NCBI RefSeq assembly: GCF_025200925.1
Contig: NZ_CP104174.1
Location: forward strand, 6,758,001-6,822,000
Origin: Bradyrhizobium sp. CB1015
Lineage (GTDB): Bacteria; Pseudomonadota; Alphaproteobacteria; Rhizobiales; Xanthobacteraceae
Length of the DNA stretch: 64,000 bases
Reading direction: 5' to 3'
Shown: piece after piece, positions 1-7,503 of the stretch
Layout of the letters: each line of letters opens with the position of its first letter
Numbering within the stretch: the first letter of the stretch is position 1
Made by a program: the position numbers and the translations under genes
Notes under the pieces: generated by a model
Database searches by the model: none
Told to the model about the DNA's origin: nothing
What the model saw: the letters and a program-made list of their open reading frames with translations, nothing else

Positions 1-1063
1 GCCGAGACATCGCATGCCGTCGCGGGTGATCGGTAAGCAGTTTTGCGATTTCTCGGCCGATCGCCGCCGCCTCGCCGAACGGCACCAGCACGCCGCATCC
101 ATCGGTAAGGAGCTCGCGTGCGTGCCAGTAAGGCGTCGAAACGACCGGCTTCCCGAGTCCAAAGCTGTAGGCCAGGGTTCCCGAGGTCATCTGGGACTCA
201 TTCAGATAGGGCGTGACATAGACATCGCACATCGAGATGAACTCGAGCAGCGTGGCTAGGTCGACGAACCGGTCGAGGAACACCACATGGTTGTCGATTC
301 CGAGCTCGCGCACCCGCGCCACAAGGCTGTCGCGATAGGCTTCGCCATGGTCTCGAACCAGATTGGGGTGTGTCGCGCCCAGCACGACATAAACCGCATC
401 AGCACAGCGTGTCAGAACCGATGGCATGGCATCGATCATGACTTCGATGCCCTTGCCGGGCGATAGAAGACCGAATGTCAGAATGACTGATTTGCCGGCA
501 AACCCGAGCATGGCCTTCGCCGCATCGGGCCCGACAAGAGCGACATTGGGAATGCCGTGAGCAATCACCTCGATCTTGTCGTCCGGCACCTGATAGAGGT
601 CACGCAATAGCTCGCGCCCCTTGTTGGCCATGACTATCACCTTGGAAGACGCATCGACGATGCGCTCCATCACCGTGCGCTGCTTGCCCGTCGGATCGGC
701 CAGCACGGTATGGAACGTCGTCACTACCGGCATTCTGAGGGGCGCCAACAACGCGAGGATATGGGCACCGGCTTCGCCGCCAAAAATGCCGAATTCGTGC
801 TGCAGGCAGACGGTGTCAAACCGGCCTGCATTCAGGAAGTCTGCCGCGCGCACGTATTCCTCGATGTTGTCGTCCCTGATGTGAAAAGCGACTGCCTCTG
901 GATAGTCGTAGGCTTGACCCTGATCGGTCATGGCCACGATGCAGGTCTCCAAACCGGGGCCAGAACTCGATATCGCCTGCTGCAGGTCAGTCGTAAAGGT
1001 TGCGATGCCGCAGCGGCGAGGCAGCGAGTTGCCGATAACGGCGATGCGGCGGAGCGGCGTCAT
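1..1063 (-). CDS. Glycosyltransferase family 4 (GT-B fold), C-terminus beyond window edge
   Basis: Open reading frame of about 354 codons that runs off the left edge without a stop. It starts at an ATG with GAGG about 7 nt upstream and an in-frame TGA just before it, so the start is well supported. The N-terminal Rossmann half contains VIGNSLPRRCGIATF and LQHEFGIFGG, followed by TTFHTVLADP. The C-terminal half holds the nucleotide-sugar side, with a TFGLLSPGKGIEV turn and the segment TPYLNESQMTSGTLAYSFG, the E-x7-type loop of GT4 enzymes. Such enzymes transfer sugars from nucleotide-sugar donors to envelope or exopolysaccharide acceptors in the cytosol. Substrate cannot be inferred. No partner gene is visible on the right, where small unrelated genes begin. 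Confidence 0.85.
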   Translation of the reverse strand, partial: MTPLRRIAVIGNSLPRRCGIATFTTDLQQAISSSGPGLETCIVAMTDQGQAYDYPEAVAFHIRDDNIEEYVRAADFLNAGRFDTVCLQHEFGIFGGEAGAHILALLAPLRMPVVTTFHTVLADPTGKQRTVMERIVDASSKVIVMANKGRELLRDLYQVPDDKIEVIAHGIPNVALVGPDAAKAMLGFAGKSVILTFGLLSPGKGIEVMIDAMPSVLTRCADAVYVVLGATHPNLVRDHGEAYRDSLVARVRELGIDNHVVFLDRFVDLATLLEFISMCDVYVTPYLNESQMTSGTLAYSFGLGKPVVSTPYWHARELLTDGCGVLVPFGEAAAIGREIAKLLTDHPRRHAMSR

Positions 1064-1179
1064 GTCTGTGCCTCAATACTCTTTCTTGGCGTCGCAGAGT
1101 GCACGGCGGCGGACGCACCGGTAGACTTGGACGATTGTTCTGCGCGATCTTGCAGCAAGAATGCACTTCACGTGCCGGC

Positions 1180-1551
1180 TCAATAAACTCTGTGAAACGT
1201 CGGCGGCAGAGGCTTACGCACGAGTCCACTCAGATCCAGGACCTCGCCGCTGTTCTCGATGTCCGAGATCAAGACCTCGACAAACGGGTGCTGGCGATTG
1301 TACGTAGCGCCTCGCTGATACTTCGCGCTCACGACGCGCCCGATCGCAGCAAGGTTCAGCTGGCCGAGCGCGTTGTACTGATCACGGAACAAGCTTTGGC
1401 GTCCGCCGCTGTGCTCAACAGATTCAACCCAGACGTCGAGCACCTTGCGCCCTATGAACGCCTCGACCGGTTCAGAGCCATCACGGGCACAAAGCCTCAG
1501 CCCGTCCATCGTATGCAGTCCGACATCGACGCTAAATTGTGCTAGTGGCAT
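1180..1551 (-). CDS. DUF1488 family protein (copy 1)
   Basis: A 123-residue soluble protein beginning MPLAQFSVDVG. The start is fixed by AGGAGG 8 nt before the ATG at 1551; an upstream in-frame ATG lacks a ribosome site. Motifs are GRKVLDVWVESVEH, QSLFRDQYNALGQLNLAAI and SAKYQRG. It is a close paralogue of the plus-strand protein at 18650-19021 and more distantly resembles 26471-26731. DUF1488 proteins have no known function. It lies directly downstream of the gene at 1636-2064, the same gene order as the second copy near 18.4-19.0 kb, so the pair was probably duplicated together. Confidence 0.75.
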   Translation of the reverse strand: MPLAQFSVDVGLHTMDGLRLCARDGSEPVEAFIGRKVLDVWVESVEHSGGRQSLFRDQYNALGQLNLAAIGRVVSAKYQRGATYNRQHPFVEVLISDIENSGEVLDLSGLVRKPLPPTFHRVY

Positions 1552-1635
1552 AGGTAGGTCCTCCTGTGGTTTGCGTTCATTCATGTCGGTCGCCCACCGC
1601 GAACCGTGCAGCCCCCCGATCCAAAGCAGCGGCGT

Positions 1636-2064
1636 TCAATCTGGCATTTTGCGCCGCGCCTCCGCTCGACGCGCATTGTAGTCGGCGTCGCTATTGTGCT
1701 TGTGCAGAAATCGGGCGATTTGCCCGCGAAGCTCCGCCGTCTCCAGCAGGCTGCCGACGGATCCGGCAGTATCAAAGAACTCCCGCTGAAACGTCGTCGG
1801 CAGGGCGTCCCACTGCATGATGACGGCAGCGCCGAGACACCGCAGAACGCGCTCTTCTTCGCTGGCAAGGACGGCGCCGCAAGATCGGTCCCGCTCCTCG
1901 ACATGCACGGCATCGTCATAGTTGTCCGCCAAGCCTTGCTCATTATCGGCGAGCGAGGCGAGGCGATCCTGCGCATCCCGAAGTTTTCTGCCTTCGTCCG
2001 GATCGTTCGAACCTTTCATCCGTTCGGCATATGCTTCTGCTCGATACTGCTTAGATTTGAACAT
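1636..2064 (-). CDS. Hypothetical soluble protein, MFKSKQ family
   Basis: A 142-residue charged protein with no signal peptide or membrane segment. The start MFKSKQYRAEAYAERMKG at 2064 is supported by AAAGGA 6-7 nt upstream; a longer in-frame extension to 2166 has no ribosome site. The N-terminal 45 residues (KGSNDPDEGRKLRDAQDRLA) are rich in Glu, Asp and Arg and probably helical. A recognisable but broken relative lies at 18357-18650, again next to a DUF1488 gene. I do not recognise a function. It is probably co-transcribed with the DUF1488 gene 84 bp downstream. Confidence 0.6.
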   Translation of the reverse strand: MFKSKQYRAEAYAERMKGSNDPDEGRKLRDAQDRLASLADNEQGLADNYDDAVHVEERDRSCGAVLASEEERVLRCLGAAVIMQWDALPTTFQREFFDTAGSVGSLLETAELRGQIARFLHKHNSDADYNARRAEARRKMPD

Positions 2065-2162
2065 GCCGTGTCCTTTCGCTGTAAGCCTCGGTGCAACGAC
2101 AGCGGCGCTCTCTTCGGCTGTCCTCTCTGTCTCACACTTCTTCGCGTCCTTTGTCGCAAGCC

Positions 2163-2459
2163 TCAACAGCCGCGACAGATATTCTTCAGCTTGGCTACAA
2201 TGCGAGCGTCTTCTGCGATCAATGGATCGTTGTATGCAGCTCGGGAAGCGTCGTTGTCAGGTATCGCGGGCTTCGCCGTTTTTGGAGGAAACGCAGCGTC
2301 GTAACAGGCGAGGCGCGCGACCGTGCCTTCGATCGCGCGGCAGTCCGACTCCGCCGCAAGCGCGGATTGCGCGAATACGCCGAGCGCAGCCGCTATAAGG
2401 AGCGTCGCTATCCAGGCATCTTTCCGGGCTACATTCACACGGATCATCTCGTCGCTCAT
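2163..2459 (-). CDS. Small secreted four-cysteine protein ending ICRGC (copy 1)
   Basis: A 98-residue protein with a clear signal peptide (positively charged N-terminus, WIATLLIAAALGVFAQSALA, likely cleavage after ALAAE). The mature part has DCRAIEGTVARLACYDAAF, PPK, and the extreme C-terminus KLKNICRGC. The four cysteines (CRAIE, ACYD, CRGC) are kept in the paralogue at 3759-4031, suggesting periplasmic disulfides. The C-x-x-I-x(6)-RLxCYDxxF pattern resembles the N-terminal motif of some small periplasmic proteins near type VI secretion loci, but nothing here supports that role. Start chosen at the ATG preceded by AGAAAGA; the ATG at 2447 is an alternative. Confidence 0.6.
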   Translation of the reverse strand: MSDEMIRVNVARKDAWIATLLIAAALGVFAQSALAAESDCRAIEGTVARLACYDAAFPPKTAKPAIPDNDASRAAYNDPLIAEDARIVAKLKNICRGC

Positions 2460-2609
2460 TCTTTCTGCCCAAATCCGAAGGCGTTGGCAGCGGTGGCCCG
2501 ACATTTGCCCGCCCTTCGCGGCCCCCCGCGCTTCTTTGTCCGCGTCTTGCGGTGCCGCCCTTCTTTGATCGTTGCAGGCGCAAGCACGAAACGAGCTGCT
2601 GGCGTTGCT

Positions 2610-2825
2610 TTAGCCTTCGAGCTGATCGAACTCGTCAGGCAGCAGGATGCGGCCTCGCGGCGTGCATATACGAACGTCCGCATAGCCTTCCCGCAAGAGC
2701 TCCTGCGCCTTCTTCAACGCAGCTGCCGCCGTGTCCCGGCCGACATTGATGCGGCCGAACCGGTCATTCCCGCCAACCAGGTATTGCAATTGCGTCGCGC
2801 TATCCACGCAATGCAGCCGCTGCAA
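2610..2825 (-). CDS. Hypothetical 71-residue protein
   Basis: Short soluble protein; the body LVGGNDRFGRINVGRDTAAA followed by KKAQELLREGYADVRICTP and RGRILLPDEFDQLEG looks like a real folded domain (helix plus beta strands) with natural rhizobial codon use. The N-terminus is uncertain because the 5' end overlaps by 26 nt the 3' end of the miniprotein gene at 2800-2949 on the same strand; GTG at 2807 is an alternative start. Function unknown. Confidence 0.45.
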   Translation of the reverse strand: MQRLHCVDSATQLQYLVGGNDRFGRINVGRDTAAAALKKAQELLREGYADVRICTPRGRILLPDEFDQLEG

Positions 2826-2949
2826 ACACCAGAATCAAGAGAAACGGCGGAATAACGACTGGCTTAGCCTGTAGGCGGAGATTGATCGCCTCTTGCGCGA
2901 GGCGGTATTCGAATGTCGAGGATTGTCCTAGGGACCGTTGAGCCGGCAT
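2800..2949 (-). CDS. Single-helix membrane miniprotein (family member A)
   Basis: A 49-residue ORF starting MPAQRSLGQSSTFEYRLAQE and ending in one hydrophobic helix, KPVVIPPFLLILVFAAAALR. The VIPPFLLILV stretch matches the W-x-x-P-P-hydrophobic pattern of miniproteins at 4323-4424, 8983-9132, 11956-12054 and 26966-27073. A GGAG ribosome site 8 nt before the ATG is embedded in the stem of the leader RNA described at 2956-3029. Likely an inner-membrane peptide with its short tail outside. Too small for confident homology, but repetition of the leader plus helix supports it. Confidence 0.5.
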   Translation of the reverse strand: MPAQRSLGQSSTFEYRLAQEAINLRLQAKPVVIPPFLLILVFAAAALRG

Positions 2950-2955
2950 GTATGA

Positions 2956-3029
2956 CGCTCCGCTGCGAGGTTGAGCGGGAGCGCAACTTGCGTTCACACC
3001 ACCGATAGATGCTATGGGCCGTTCGATGG
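2956..3029 (-). promoter_or_regulatory. Structured leader RNA element, copy A
   Basis: Upstream of the miniprotein at 2800-2949. In gene sense: CCATCGA can pair with TCGGTGG (first hairpin); then the core GCTCCCGC at 2975-2982, flanked as CGCTCCCGCT, can pair with AGCGGAGCG, which contains the GGAG ribosome site. The same arrangement recurs seven more times in the window. Confidence 0.55.
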
Positions 3030-3275
3030 CAGTGGAACAGTGCGCCTTTATTTGCCTGATAGCGAGCGCTTTGTTCAGTTTCTGGCAGGAACTATTCGCT
3101 GGAAGCTAGTCCTCTGTAATGTGGTACTGGCCGGAAGCACCTCTCTTGCAATTCTTCGCCCTGGCCCCGGCTTTTGTGATCCGCGCTTGTGCCTTGCGAC
3201 GCCGGCGTCGAGAGGCAACGTGCCGAGGACAGAGACCAAATTCAAATTGAAGCAGGAGCTGCAAACCCAGCGCTT

Positions 3276-3455
3276 CTATTGGCGTTGCTGATCTCTGAGC
3301 GATCGGCTGATCGCTCGTTCAGCTGCGCTGACGGCCTCCGCTCGATCGAAGGCAATTCCGGTTCGGGGTGACCGACCGTCTCGCTCAAACGACCATTTCC
3401 AGCCGGGCGGGTTGATCGTTTGGACCACCGTGTATTTAATACCCTGATGTTCCAT
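3276..3455 (-). CDS. Hypothetical 59-residue protein
   Basis: Starts MEHQGIKYTVVQTINPPGWK and continues SFERDGRSPRTGIAF with a helical end (DRAEAVSAAERAISRSLRDQ). The strand-strand-helix pattern with a conserved-looking NPPGWKWSFERDG core is typical of small genuine rhizobial proteins. No ribosome site is strong. No signal peptide. Function unknown; it sits between two secreted-protein paralogues but is not obviously related to them. Confidence 0.5.
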   Translation of the reverse strand: MEHQGIKYTVVQTINPPGWKWSFERDGRSPRTGIAFDRAEAVSAAERAISRSLRDQQRQ

Positions 3456-3506
3456 GCGTCATCATGACTCTGGGCCGAAGCGACCATACGCGGTGACAAA
3501 CCTCGA

Positions 3507-3716
3507 TCACTCAGCATCGTTTGAGGTCTTCTTCGAACGGTCGACGCGGACCGATTTGAATTCCGCTGGCCCGTCAAGCAGGCGCTGTTTTCTCGCCGAT
3601 TGGTCCTTAGAGCTTGCGAAGCGGTCAGCCCTGCCATCCAAAACCGTGCCAGCCAGATGAAGAGCACGCTTTTGTTGGCGGACCACTCGGCGACCTTTAG
3701 CATCATCGCTCGTCAT
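3507..3716 (-). CDS. Possible small basic hypothetical protein
   Basis: A 69-residue hydrophilic ORF (MTSDDAKGRRVVRQQKRALH ... KSVRVDRSKKTSNDAE) with GAGAG about 10 nt upstream of the ATG. Rich in Lys, Arg, Asp and Ser, low in hydrophobics; probably disordered. A longer overlapping reading frame on the same strand (3242-3706) is less protein-like. Coding status uncertain. Confidence 0.35.
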   Translation of the reverse strand: MTSDDAKGRRVVRQQKRALHLAGTVLDGRADRFASSKDQSARKQRLLDGPAEFKSVRVDRSKKTSNDAE

Positions 3717-3758
3717 CTTCAGGCTCTCTCAATTGGCGCACATGTTCGGAAGCGAAAC

Positions 3759-4031
3759 TCAGCAACCCCGGCAAATATTCTTGAGCTTCGCGGCGGTTCG
3801 GGCTTCTTCCGCAAGAAATGGATCCTTGTAGCCTGACGATGAGTCGATGCCGGCCTCCGTCGGCTTCCTGGCTTTTGGAGGAAATGCCGCATCGTAACAG
3901 GAAAGGCGGGCGCTGGTGCTTTCGATCGCACGGCAGTTCGGCTCCGCGGCAACAGCCGCTGACGTGTATAGGTCCAGTACTGACGCCAGCAAAAGCGCAA
4001 CGGTCCATGTGCCTGCTCGAACCATCCTCAT
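3759..4031 (-). CDS. Small secreted four-cysteine protein ending ICRGC (copy 2)
   Basis: A 90-residue paralogue of 2163-2459. The signal peptide is MRMVRAGTWTVALLLASVLD followed by LYTSAAVAAE; the mature part has NCRAIESTSARLSCYDAAF, PPKARKP, a DPFLAEEARTAAKLK helix and the ICRGC terminus. Start at ATG 4031 is favoured by GGAG 8 nt upstream; ATG 4025 is also possible. All four cysteines are conserved between the copies. Predicted periplasmic; function unknown. A third copy at 6387-6592 is broken. Confidence 0.6.
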   Translation of the reverse strand: MRMVRAGTWTVALLLASVLDLYTSAAVAAEPNCRAIESTSARLSCYDAAFPPKARKPTEAGIDSSSGYKDPFLAEEARTAAKLKNICRGC

Positions 4032-4047
4032 GCTGAGCACTCCATAA

Positions 4048-4242
4048 CTATTTGGTTTTACTCGCCCAGGTGGGGCTCTCGCCGGTCCAGGCCGGGAGAG
4101 CATCCCATTCGGACCACCGCATTCGACGCTCCTCACCTCCGACCCGCACGAAAACAAAGGGCGCATCGTCCCGGCCGGTCTTCGAACCAACGAAGATTGC
4201 CGGAACTCCGTAGGCATCCCTGATGATTGCCGTGTTTGCCAT
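4048..4242 (-). CDS. Hypothetical 64-residue protein
   Basis: Starts MANTAIIRDAYGVPAIFVG, with GGGAG 6-7 nt upstream of the ATG. The body has alternating beta-type segments (DDAPFVFVRVGGEERRM) and ends RWSEWDALPAWTGESPTW. No signal or membrane segment. It lies 16 bp upstream of the secreted protein gene 3759-4031 and may share its transcript. Not recognised. Confidence 0.55.
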   Translation of the reverse strand: MANTAIIRDAYGVPAIFVGSKTGRDDAPFVFVRVGGEERRMRWSEWDALPAWTGESPTWASKTK

Positions 4243-4322
4243 TTTGGGCTCCCGTTTGACTTGAACTGGCTCAACGCCCCCGGTTTGCAGTTCTGACGCA
4301 TGGTCATTGAACGGACTTACCG

Positions 4323-4424
4323 CTATAAAATGGCGGTCACCGCAATCAGCAGCACGAGGAAGACCGGCACCAACAAAGGTGGTACGAGCCACTCACGAAT
4401 GTCGAATTTGTCGGAATTTGACAT
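4323..4424 (-). CDS. Single-helix membrane miniprotein (family member B)
   Basis: A 33-residue ORF, MSNSDKFDIREWLVPPLLV continuing as one hydrophobic helix ending AVTAIL. It shares MSN-x-D-x(3)-REW-hydrophobic-PP with the protein at 26966-27073 and the EW-x-VPP motif with 11956-12054. The predicted topology is a short cytosolic head and one transmembrane helix. It follows leader copy B; AAGGCGG lies just before the ATG within the predicted stem. Confidence 0.6.
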   Translation of the reverse strand: MSNSDKFDIREWLVPPLLVPVFLVLLIAVTAIL

Positions 4425-4428
4425 CTGA

Positions 4429-4500
4429 CCGCCTTCTCTTGGGTTGAGGCGGGAGCACAACGCTCTCAGTCACCGATAACAGCCACGTAGCGCGCGGTGA
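4429..4500 (-). promoter_or_regulatory. Structured leader RNA element, copy B
   Basis: In gene sense: TCACCG (4500-4495) pairs with CGGTGA (4475-4470), followed by CTGAGAG, then core GCTCCCGCC (4456-4448), whose CCGCC can pair with GGCGG (4433-4429) at the ribosome site of the 33-codon gene. Nearly identical to copy H at 26893-26965 in the region TGGCTGTTATCGGTGACTG. Confidence 0.65.
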
Positions 4501-4581
4501 TCGGAACTGTCTAGCAGTCTTCTAACCAATTAGCGAGATCAATCTCAGCCGCCTGGTATCCAATCGCCCAGGGCGAGCGCT

Positions 4582-5388
4582 TTAGATAAGTTCATCAGTC
4601 CACACCTTGAAGCTGAGGAGCGTGTTGGGTCCGAAAGTTTGGACGATCGGAACATCCGCCGCATCGCGGCCTTGCGCGATCAGGACGCGGCCGATTCGCG
4701 GAGTGTTGTTGCGTGCATCGAATGTGTACCAGCGGCCGCCAAGATAGGCTTCGAACCAGCCTGCAAAGTCCCCGGGAGCGTGGGGCGGCGGGATGCCAAT
4801 GTCGCCGAGATAGCCGGTGCAATAGCGGGCTGGAATGTTCATGCAACGGCAGAATGCAATGGCAAGATGCGCATAGTCGCGGCAGACGCCCTTGCCTTCG
4901 TTGAATACGTCCCAAGCTGTCATGGTGGCCCGCGCGTGTTCGTAGCCAAACGCGATGTGATTATGCACGAAATCGCAGATCGCCTGGACCCGTGGCCAAC
5001 CCGGCGCTGATTTCTCGAACAGCTTCCATGCGATGTCGGAAAGCCGATCGGTTTCGCAGTAGCGGCTGCCAAGCAGATAAACGATGGTATCAGGCGGCAG
5101 ATCCTGCACCGGGCACTGCGTGGCGGAAGGCATGATCACATCAGGCAAGCCGCTATCGCGCACTGTACCGTTGGCGGAAAGGCGCATGCGGCCGGCCGGC
5201 GCAACGAACCGACTGCACCAGTTTCCAAAGCCGTCGCGGTATGGCGAAATCGGCACGGAAGGCTCAGTGATGAGGTAATCGGGCACAATGATGTCGGATG
5301 CGCGGGTGAAATGCATACCGACCACAGCAATCAATGGTGTGACTTGCTGGAAGTCGTAGATCATTTCGAAGCCAACACCGATTTTCAT
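4582..5388 (-). CDS. Transglutaminase-like superfamily protein
   Basis: A 268-residue protein matching the bacterial transglutaminase-like (papain-fold) family: N-terminal beta region with LITEPSVPISPYRDGFGNWC, then the cysteine motif FNEGKGVCRDYAHLAIAFCR near residues 165-185, and WFEAYLGGRWYTFDARN carrying the Asp. The family normally has a His in or near the segment before WFEAY; here it reads GDFAGWFEAY, and ARNN appears where a His might also be expected, so the catalytic His is not obvious. No signal peptide, therefore cytosolic. Related rhizobial proteins are thought to act as cysteine proteases or amidases. It stands alone between small-gene clusters. Confidence 0.85.
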   Translation of the reverse strand: MKIGVGFEMIYDFQQVTPLIAVVGMHFTRASDIIVPDYLITEPSVPISPYRDGFGNWCSRFVAPAGRMRLSANGTVRDSGLPDVIMPSATQCPVQDLPPDTIVYLLGSRYCETDRLSDIAWKLFEKSAPGWPRVQAICDFVHNHIAFGYEHARATMTAWDVFNEGKGVCRDYAHLAIAFCRCMNIPARYCTGYLGDIGIPPPHAPGDFAGWFEAYLGGRWYTFDARNNTPRIGRVLIAQGRDAADVPIVQTFGPNTLLSFKVWTDELI

Positions 5389-5513
5389 GCTTGGGGCCTG
5401 TCTCCGACTGCACTGGCTCGAATTGCTGTGCGGATGTTGTGTGCTGGCAACGGCGGCTGGCGATCCGCTATTTCAAAGTAGCGGCTTCTTCGTTCGTGAC
5501 GACCATTTGCCAC

Positions 5514-5675
5514 TCAAGCGCGCTCAGATAATGGGGGAGCAAGATCTCTTAGGTAGTGCCCGGCCATTTCGATGGCTTGTAAGCGCATCTCTCTCCAAGG
5601 CGAACAGAGGGCACCCTCCTCGTCCACGACGAGTTTGCCGTCCATAACGGTGAAGAAGTATCGGGTAGGAGCCAT
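5514..5675 (-). CDS. DUF6894 family protein
   Basis: A 53-residue protein, MAPTRYFFTVMDGKLVVDEE, continuing GALCSPWREMRLQAIEMAGH. The RYFF-x-V-x-DG-x(4)-D-x-EG start and the following helix are the hallmark of the DUF6894 family, common in Bradyrhizobium and without known function. The start is set by AAGGGGA 7 nt upstream of the ATG at 5675. It is preceded by leader copy C, whose core can mask the GGGGA. A second family member with its own leader is at 8754-8999. Confidence 0.75.
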   Translation of the reverse strand: MAPTRYFFTVMDGKLVVDEEGALCSPWREMRLQAIEMAGHYLRDLAPPLSERA

Positions 5676-5752
5676 GTGCACATCCCCTTCTTTACCAGGC
5701 GGGAGCACAACGAACTCTCAGTCACCGATATCTGCCGGAGCGCCGCTCGATG
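5676..5752 (-). promoter_or_regulatory. Structured leader RNA element, copy C
   Basis: In gene sense: CATCGA (5752-5747) pairs with TCGGTG (5728-5723) using one G-U pair, then ACTGAGAG, then core GCTCCCGCC (5706-5698); TCCC can pair with GGGA of the ribosome site at about 5683-5688. The change from TCACCG/CGGTGA to CATCGA/TCGGTG keeps pairing and supports a real stem. Confidence 0.6.
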
Positions 5753-6130
5753 ATATGCGAACCCTAGACCACATTTCGAGCTCCCGACAGTTCTAATCAG
5801 GCTACTCCAAAAATCAAACTAGACCACCAGGCCCGGCTGTGGGTCAGTACCGGGAATTGCCACCCGGAACTATCTCAGCCGAAAAGGTAAAGAGATCAGG
5901 AACGGAATGCCTAGGCACGACTTGGATACATGAGAGCGTCGCTCGCCGTCAACTACACGGCGCATGTCGCGGATAGCCAAAGGTCCCACAAACCGGCCCC
6001 GCTGTTCTCAATACAAGCGCTCGCGCAGATAGCCCAAAAGTTCCGGTCTCCAGTTCCATTGAACGAGCAGCCATGGTCGCAGGCAGAAAGCCAGCGGGAG
6101 GGCAAGCGCTTTGCCGAAGGAGACTTCGCT
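5753..6130. other. Intergenic stretch without a supported gene
   Basis: Between the leader of the DUF6894 gene and the gene at 6131. An open frame upstream of 6131 exists but has no ribosome site and unnatural composition. A segment in gene sense of the 5514 gene, GATTAGAACTGTC, resembles part of the region upstream of leader B. Confidence 0.5.
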
Positions 6131-6301
6131 ATGCCCCACCGCATTGACATAGACCCCAAGCACAGCCGAGCTATTCTAAAAGTAATTGGGCAGCAACTGC
6201 GCGCGTCGCTGAAGCTTGAGCCGGAACAACCGGAGAGTCTCAGAGAGCAAATCGAACGGCTTCGGGAATTGGAGGAACGCCCACCAAATCGTTCCCGTTG
6301 A
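6131..6301 (+). CDS. Small NepR-like helical protein (tentative)
   Basis: A 56-residue protein, MPHRIDIDPKHSRAILKVIG, followed by QQLRASLKLEPEQPESLREQ and IERLRELEERPPNRSR. AAGGAG 8 nt before the ATG fixes the start. Two amphipathic helices joined by a Glu/Pro turn resemble the IG-x-x-LR helix and the second helix of NepR, the alphaproteobacterial anti-sigma factor that binds EcfG and is released by PhyR. There is no ecfG or phyR gene nearby, so it could equally be an unrelated small helical protein. Confidence 0.45.
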   Translation: MPHRIDIDPKHSRAILKVIGQQLRASLKLEPEQPESLREQIERLRELEERPPNRSR

Positions 6302-6386
6302 CGAGCGTGATGCAACGGCCACTGAAGTCGGCCCATTTTGAGGGTGCCAGTGCTACGGAGAACGAGTAGCGTCGTTCCGAGATATT

Positions 6387-6592
6387 TCAGCAACCGCGGC
6401 AGATAGTCTTCAGCTTGGCAGCTGTGCGAGCTTCTTCTGCTGCAAACGGGCCTTGGTATGCGGGCCGACCCGCGCCGCTTCAATGATCGTGGGCTTTTCC
6501 AATTTTGGAGGATAGGCCGCCCGGCTTGCTGGTACCCTCGTCAACTCTTTGTCGCTGCGTTTGCGAGCTCCGTTTCGATCCCGGTGACACAA
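6387..6592 (-). pseudogene. Broken third copy of the ICRGC secreted-protein family
   Basis: The 3' end encodes AEEARTAAKLKTICRGC and a stop at 6387 in one frame, while the part before it (AAYPPKLEKPTIIEAARVG) is in another, so at least one frameshift separates them. Further upstream a weak C-x-x-x-IET remnant is visible, and the signal peptide is absent: homology stops where the IS3-type repeat begins at 6593. Compare intact copies at 2163-2459 and 3759-4031. Confidence 0.7.
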
Positions 6593-6653
6593 GTGGACTG
6601 CACCCCTGAAGTGAGACACGATAATTACAGTGACAGTGGGTTGTCATGATGCG

Positions 6654-7463
6654 TTACCGCGCGTTGTTTTGCGCGAACGCGGTTTCGAACTCAAGGGGCG
6701 ACTGGTATCCGAGCGCCGAGTGCAGGCGCTCTTTGTTGTAAACCTCCGCGATGAAGCTGTTGATGTGGCGGCGGGCGTCGACCAAGTCGGCAAAAGCTTT
6801 GCCGTTGATCTGTTCAGCCTTGAGCGTTTTCATGAAGCTTTCAGCCTTGGCGTTGTCGAAGGGATTGCCCGGCCTGCTCATGCTGATGGTGATGTCGCGA
6901 TCGGCAAGTCGCTGGCGATAGGCGATGGACGCGTATTGCACGCCGCGGTCGGAGTGATGGATCAGGCTGCCCGGTGCCGGTCCCCGAGCCGCGATAGCTT
7001 TTTCCAGCGCGGCGATGGCAAGCGAAGCATCGAGCGTGTCTTCGAAGGCCCAGCCAACAGCCTTGCGCGAGAACGCGTCGAGAATGACGGCGAGATAGGC
7101 GAAGGTTTTGGCCAGATGCACATAGGTGATGTCCGCGACCCAGATCTGGTCGGGTGCGGACGGCACCAGGCCGCGGATCAGATTCGGGACGACGAGAAAG
7201 CCCGATGGCCGTTCCGTGGGCGGCTTCAGGAACGGCGTCTTGCGCCGCGCCAGCAGGTTATCTTCGCGCATAAGGCGCTGAACTTTCTTGGCGTTTACGA
7301 CCATGCCTTGGCGTCTGAGGGTGGCTGTCACCCGTCGATAGCCGTAGAAGACGTGCTTGAGGCAAACGCGCTGGATTACGTCGCGCAGCTCGCACTCGGC
7401 CGGCGGCTGCGTTTGGCTTGGTGGCGATAATACGTCGCGCGCGGCAGGCCCGCGAGGTGACAC
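6654..7463 (-). CDS. IS3-family transposase OrfB (rve integrase domain)
   Basis: A 269-residue frame with the HTH_21 segment HVFYGYRRVTATLRRQGMVV and the DDE integrase core: WVADITYVHLAKTFAYLAVI (first Asp), SLIHHSDRGVQYAS (second Asp), DNAKAESFMKTLKAEQI (Glu). It ends ALGYQSPLEFETAFAQNNAR, the normal C-terminus of this group. It is normally made as an OrfAB fusion by -1 frameshifting from orfA just upstream. The residues before GYRR are probably out-of-frame read-in, so the true domain starts around 7400. Confidence 0.85.
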   Translation of the reverse strand: MSPRGPAARDVLSPPSQTQPPAECELRDVIQRVCLKHVFYGYRRVTATLRRQGMVVNAKKVQRLMREDNLLARRKTPFLKPPTERPSGFLVVPNLIRGLVPSAPDQIWVADITYVHLAKTFAYLAVILDAFSRKAVGWAFEDTLDASLAIAALEKAIAARGPAPGSLIHHSDRGVQYASIAYRQRLADRDITISMSRPGNPFDNAKAESFMKTLKAEQINGKAFADLVDARRHINSFIAEVYNKERLHSALGYQSPLEFETAFAQNNAR

Positions 7464-7503
7464 AGGCGCTGCACATCAGCATGAGCATCGATTGTCCTCG
7501 ACG

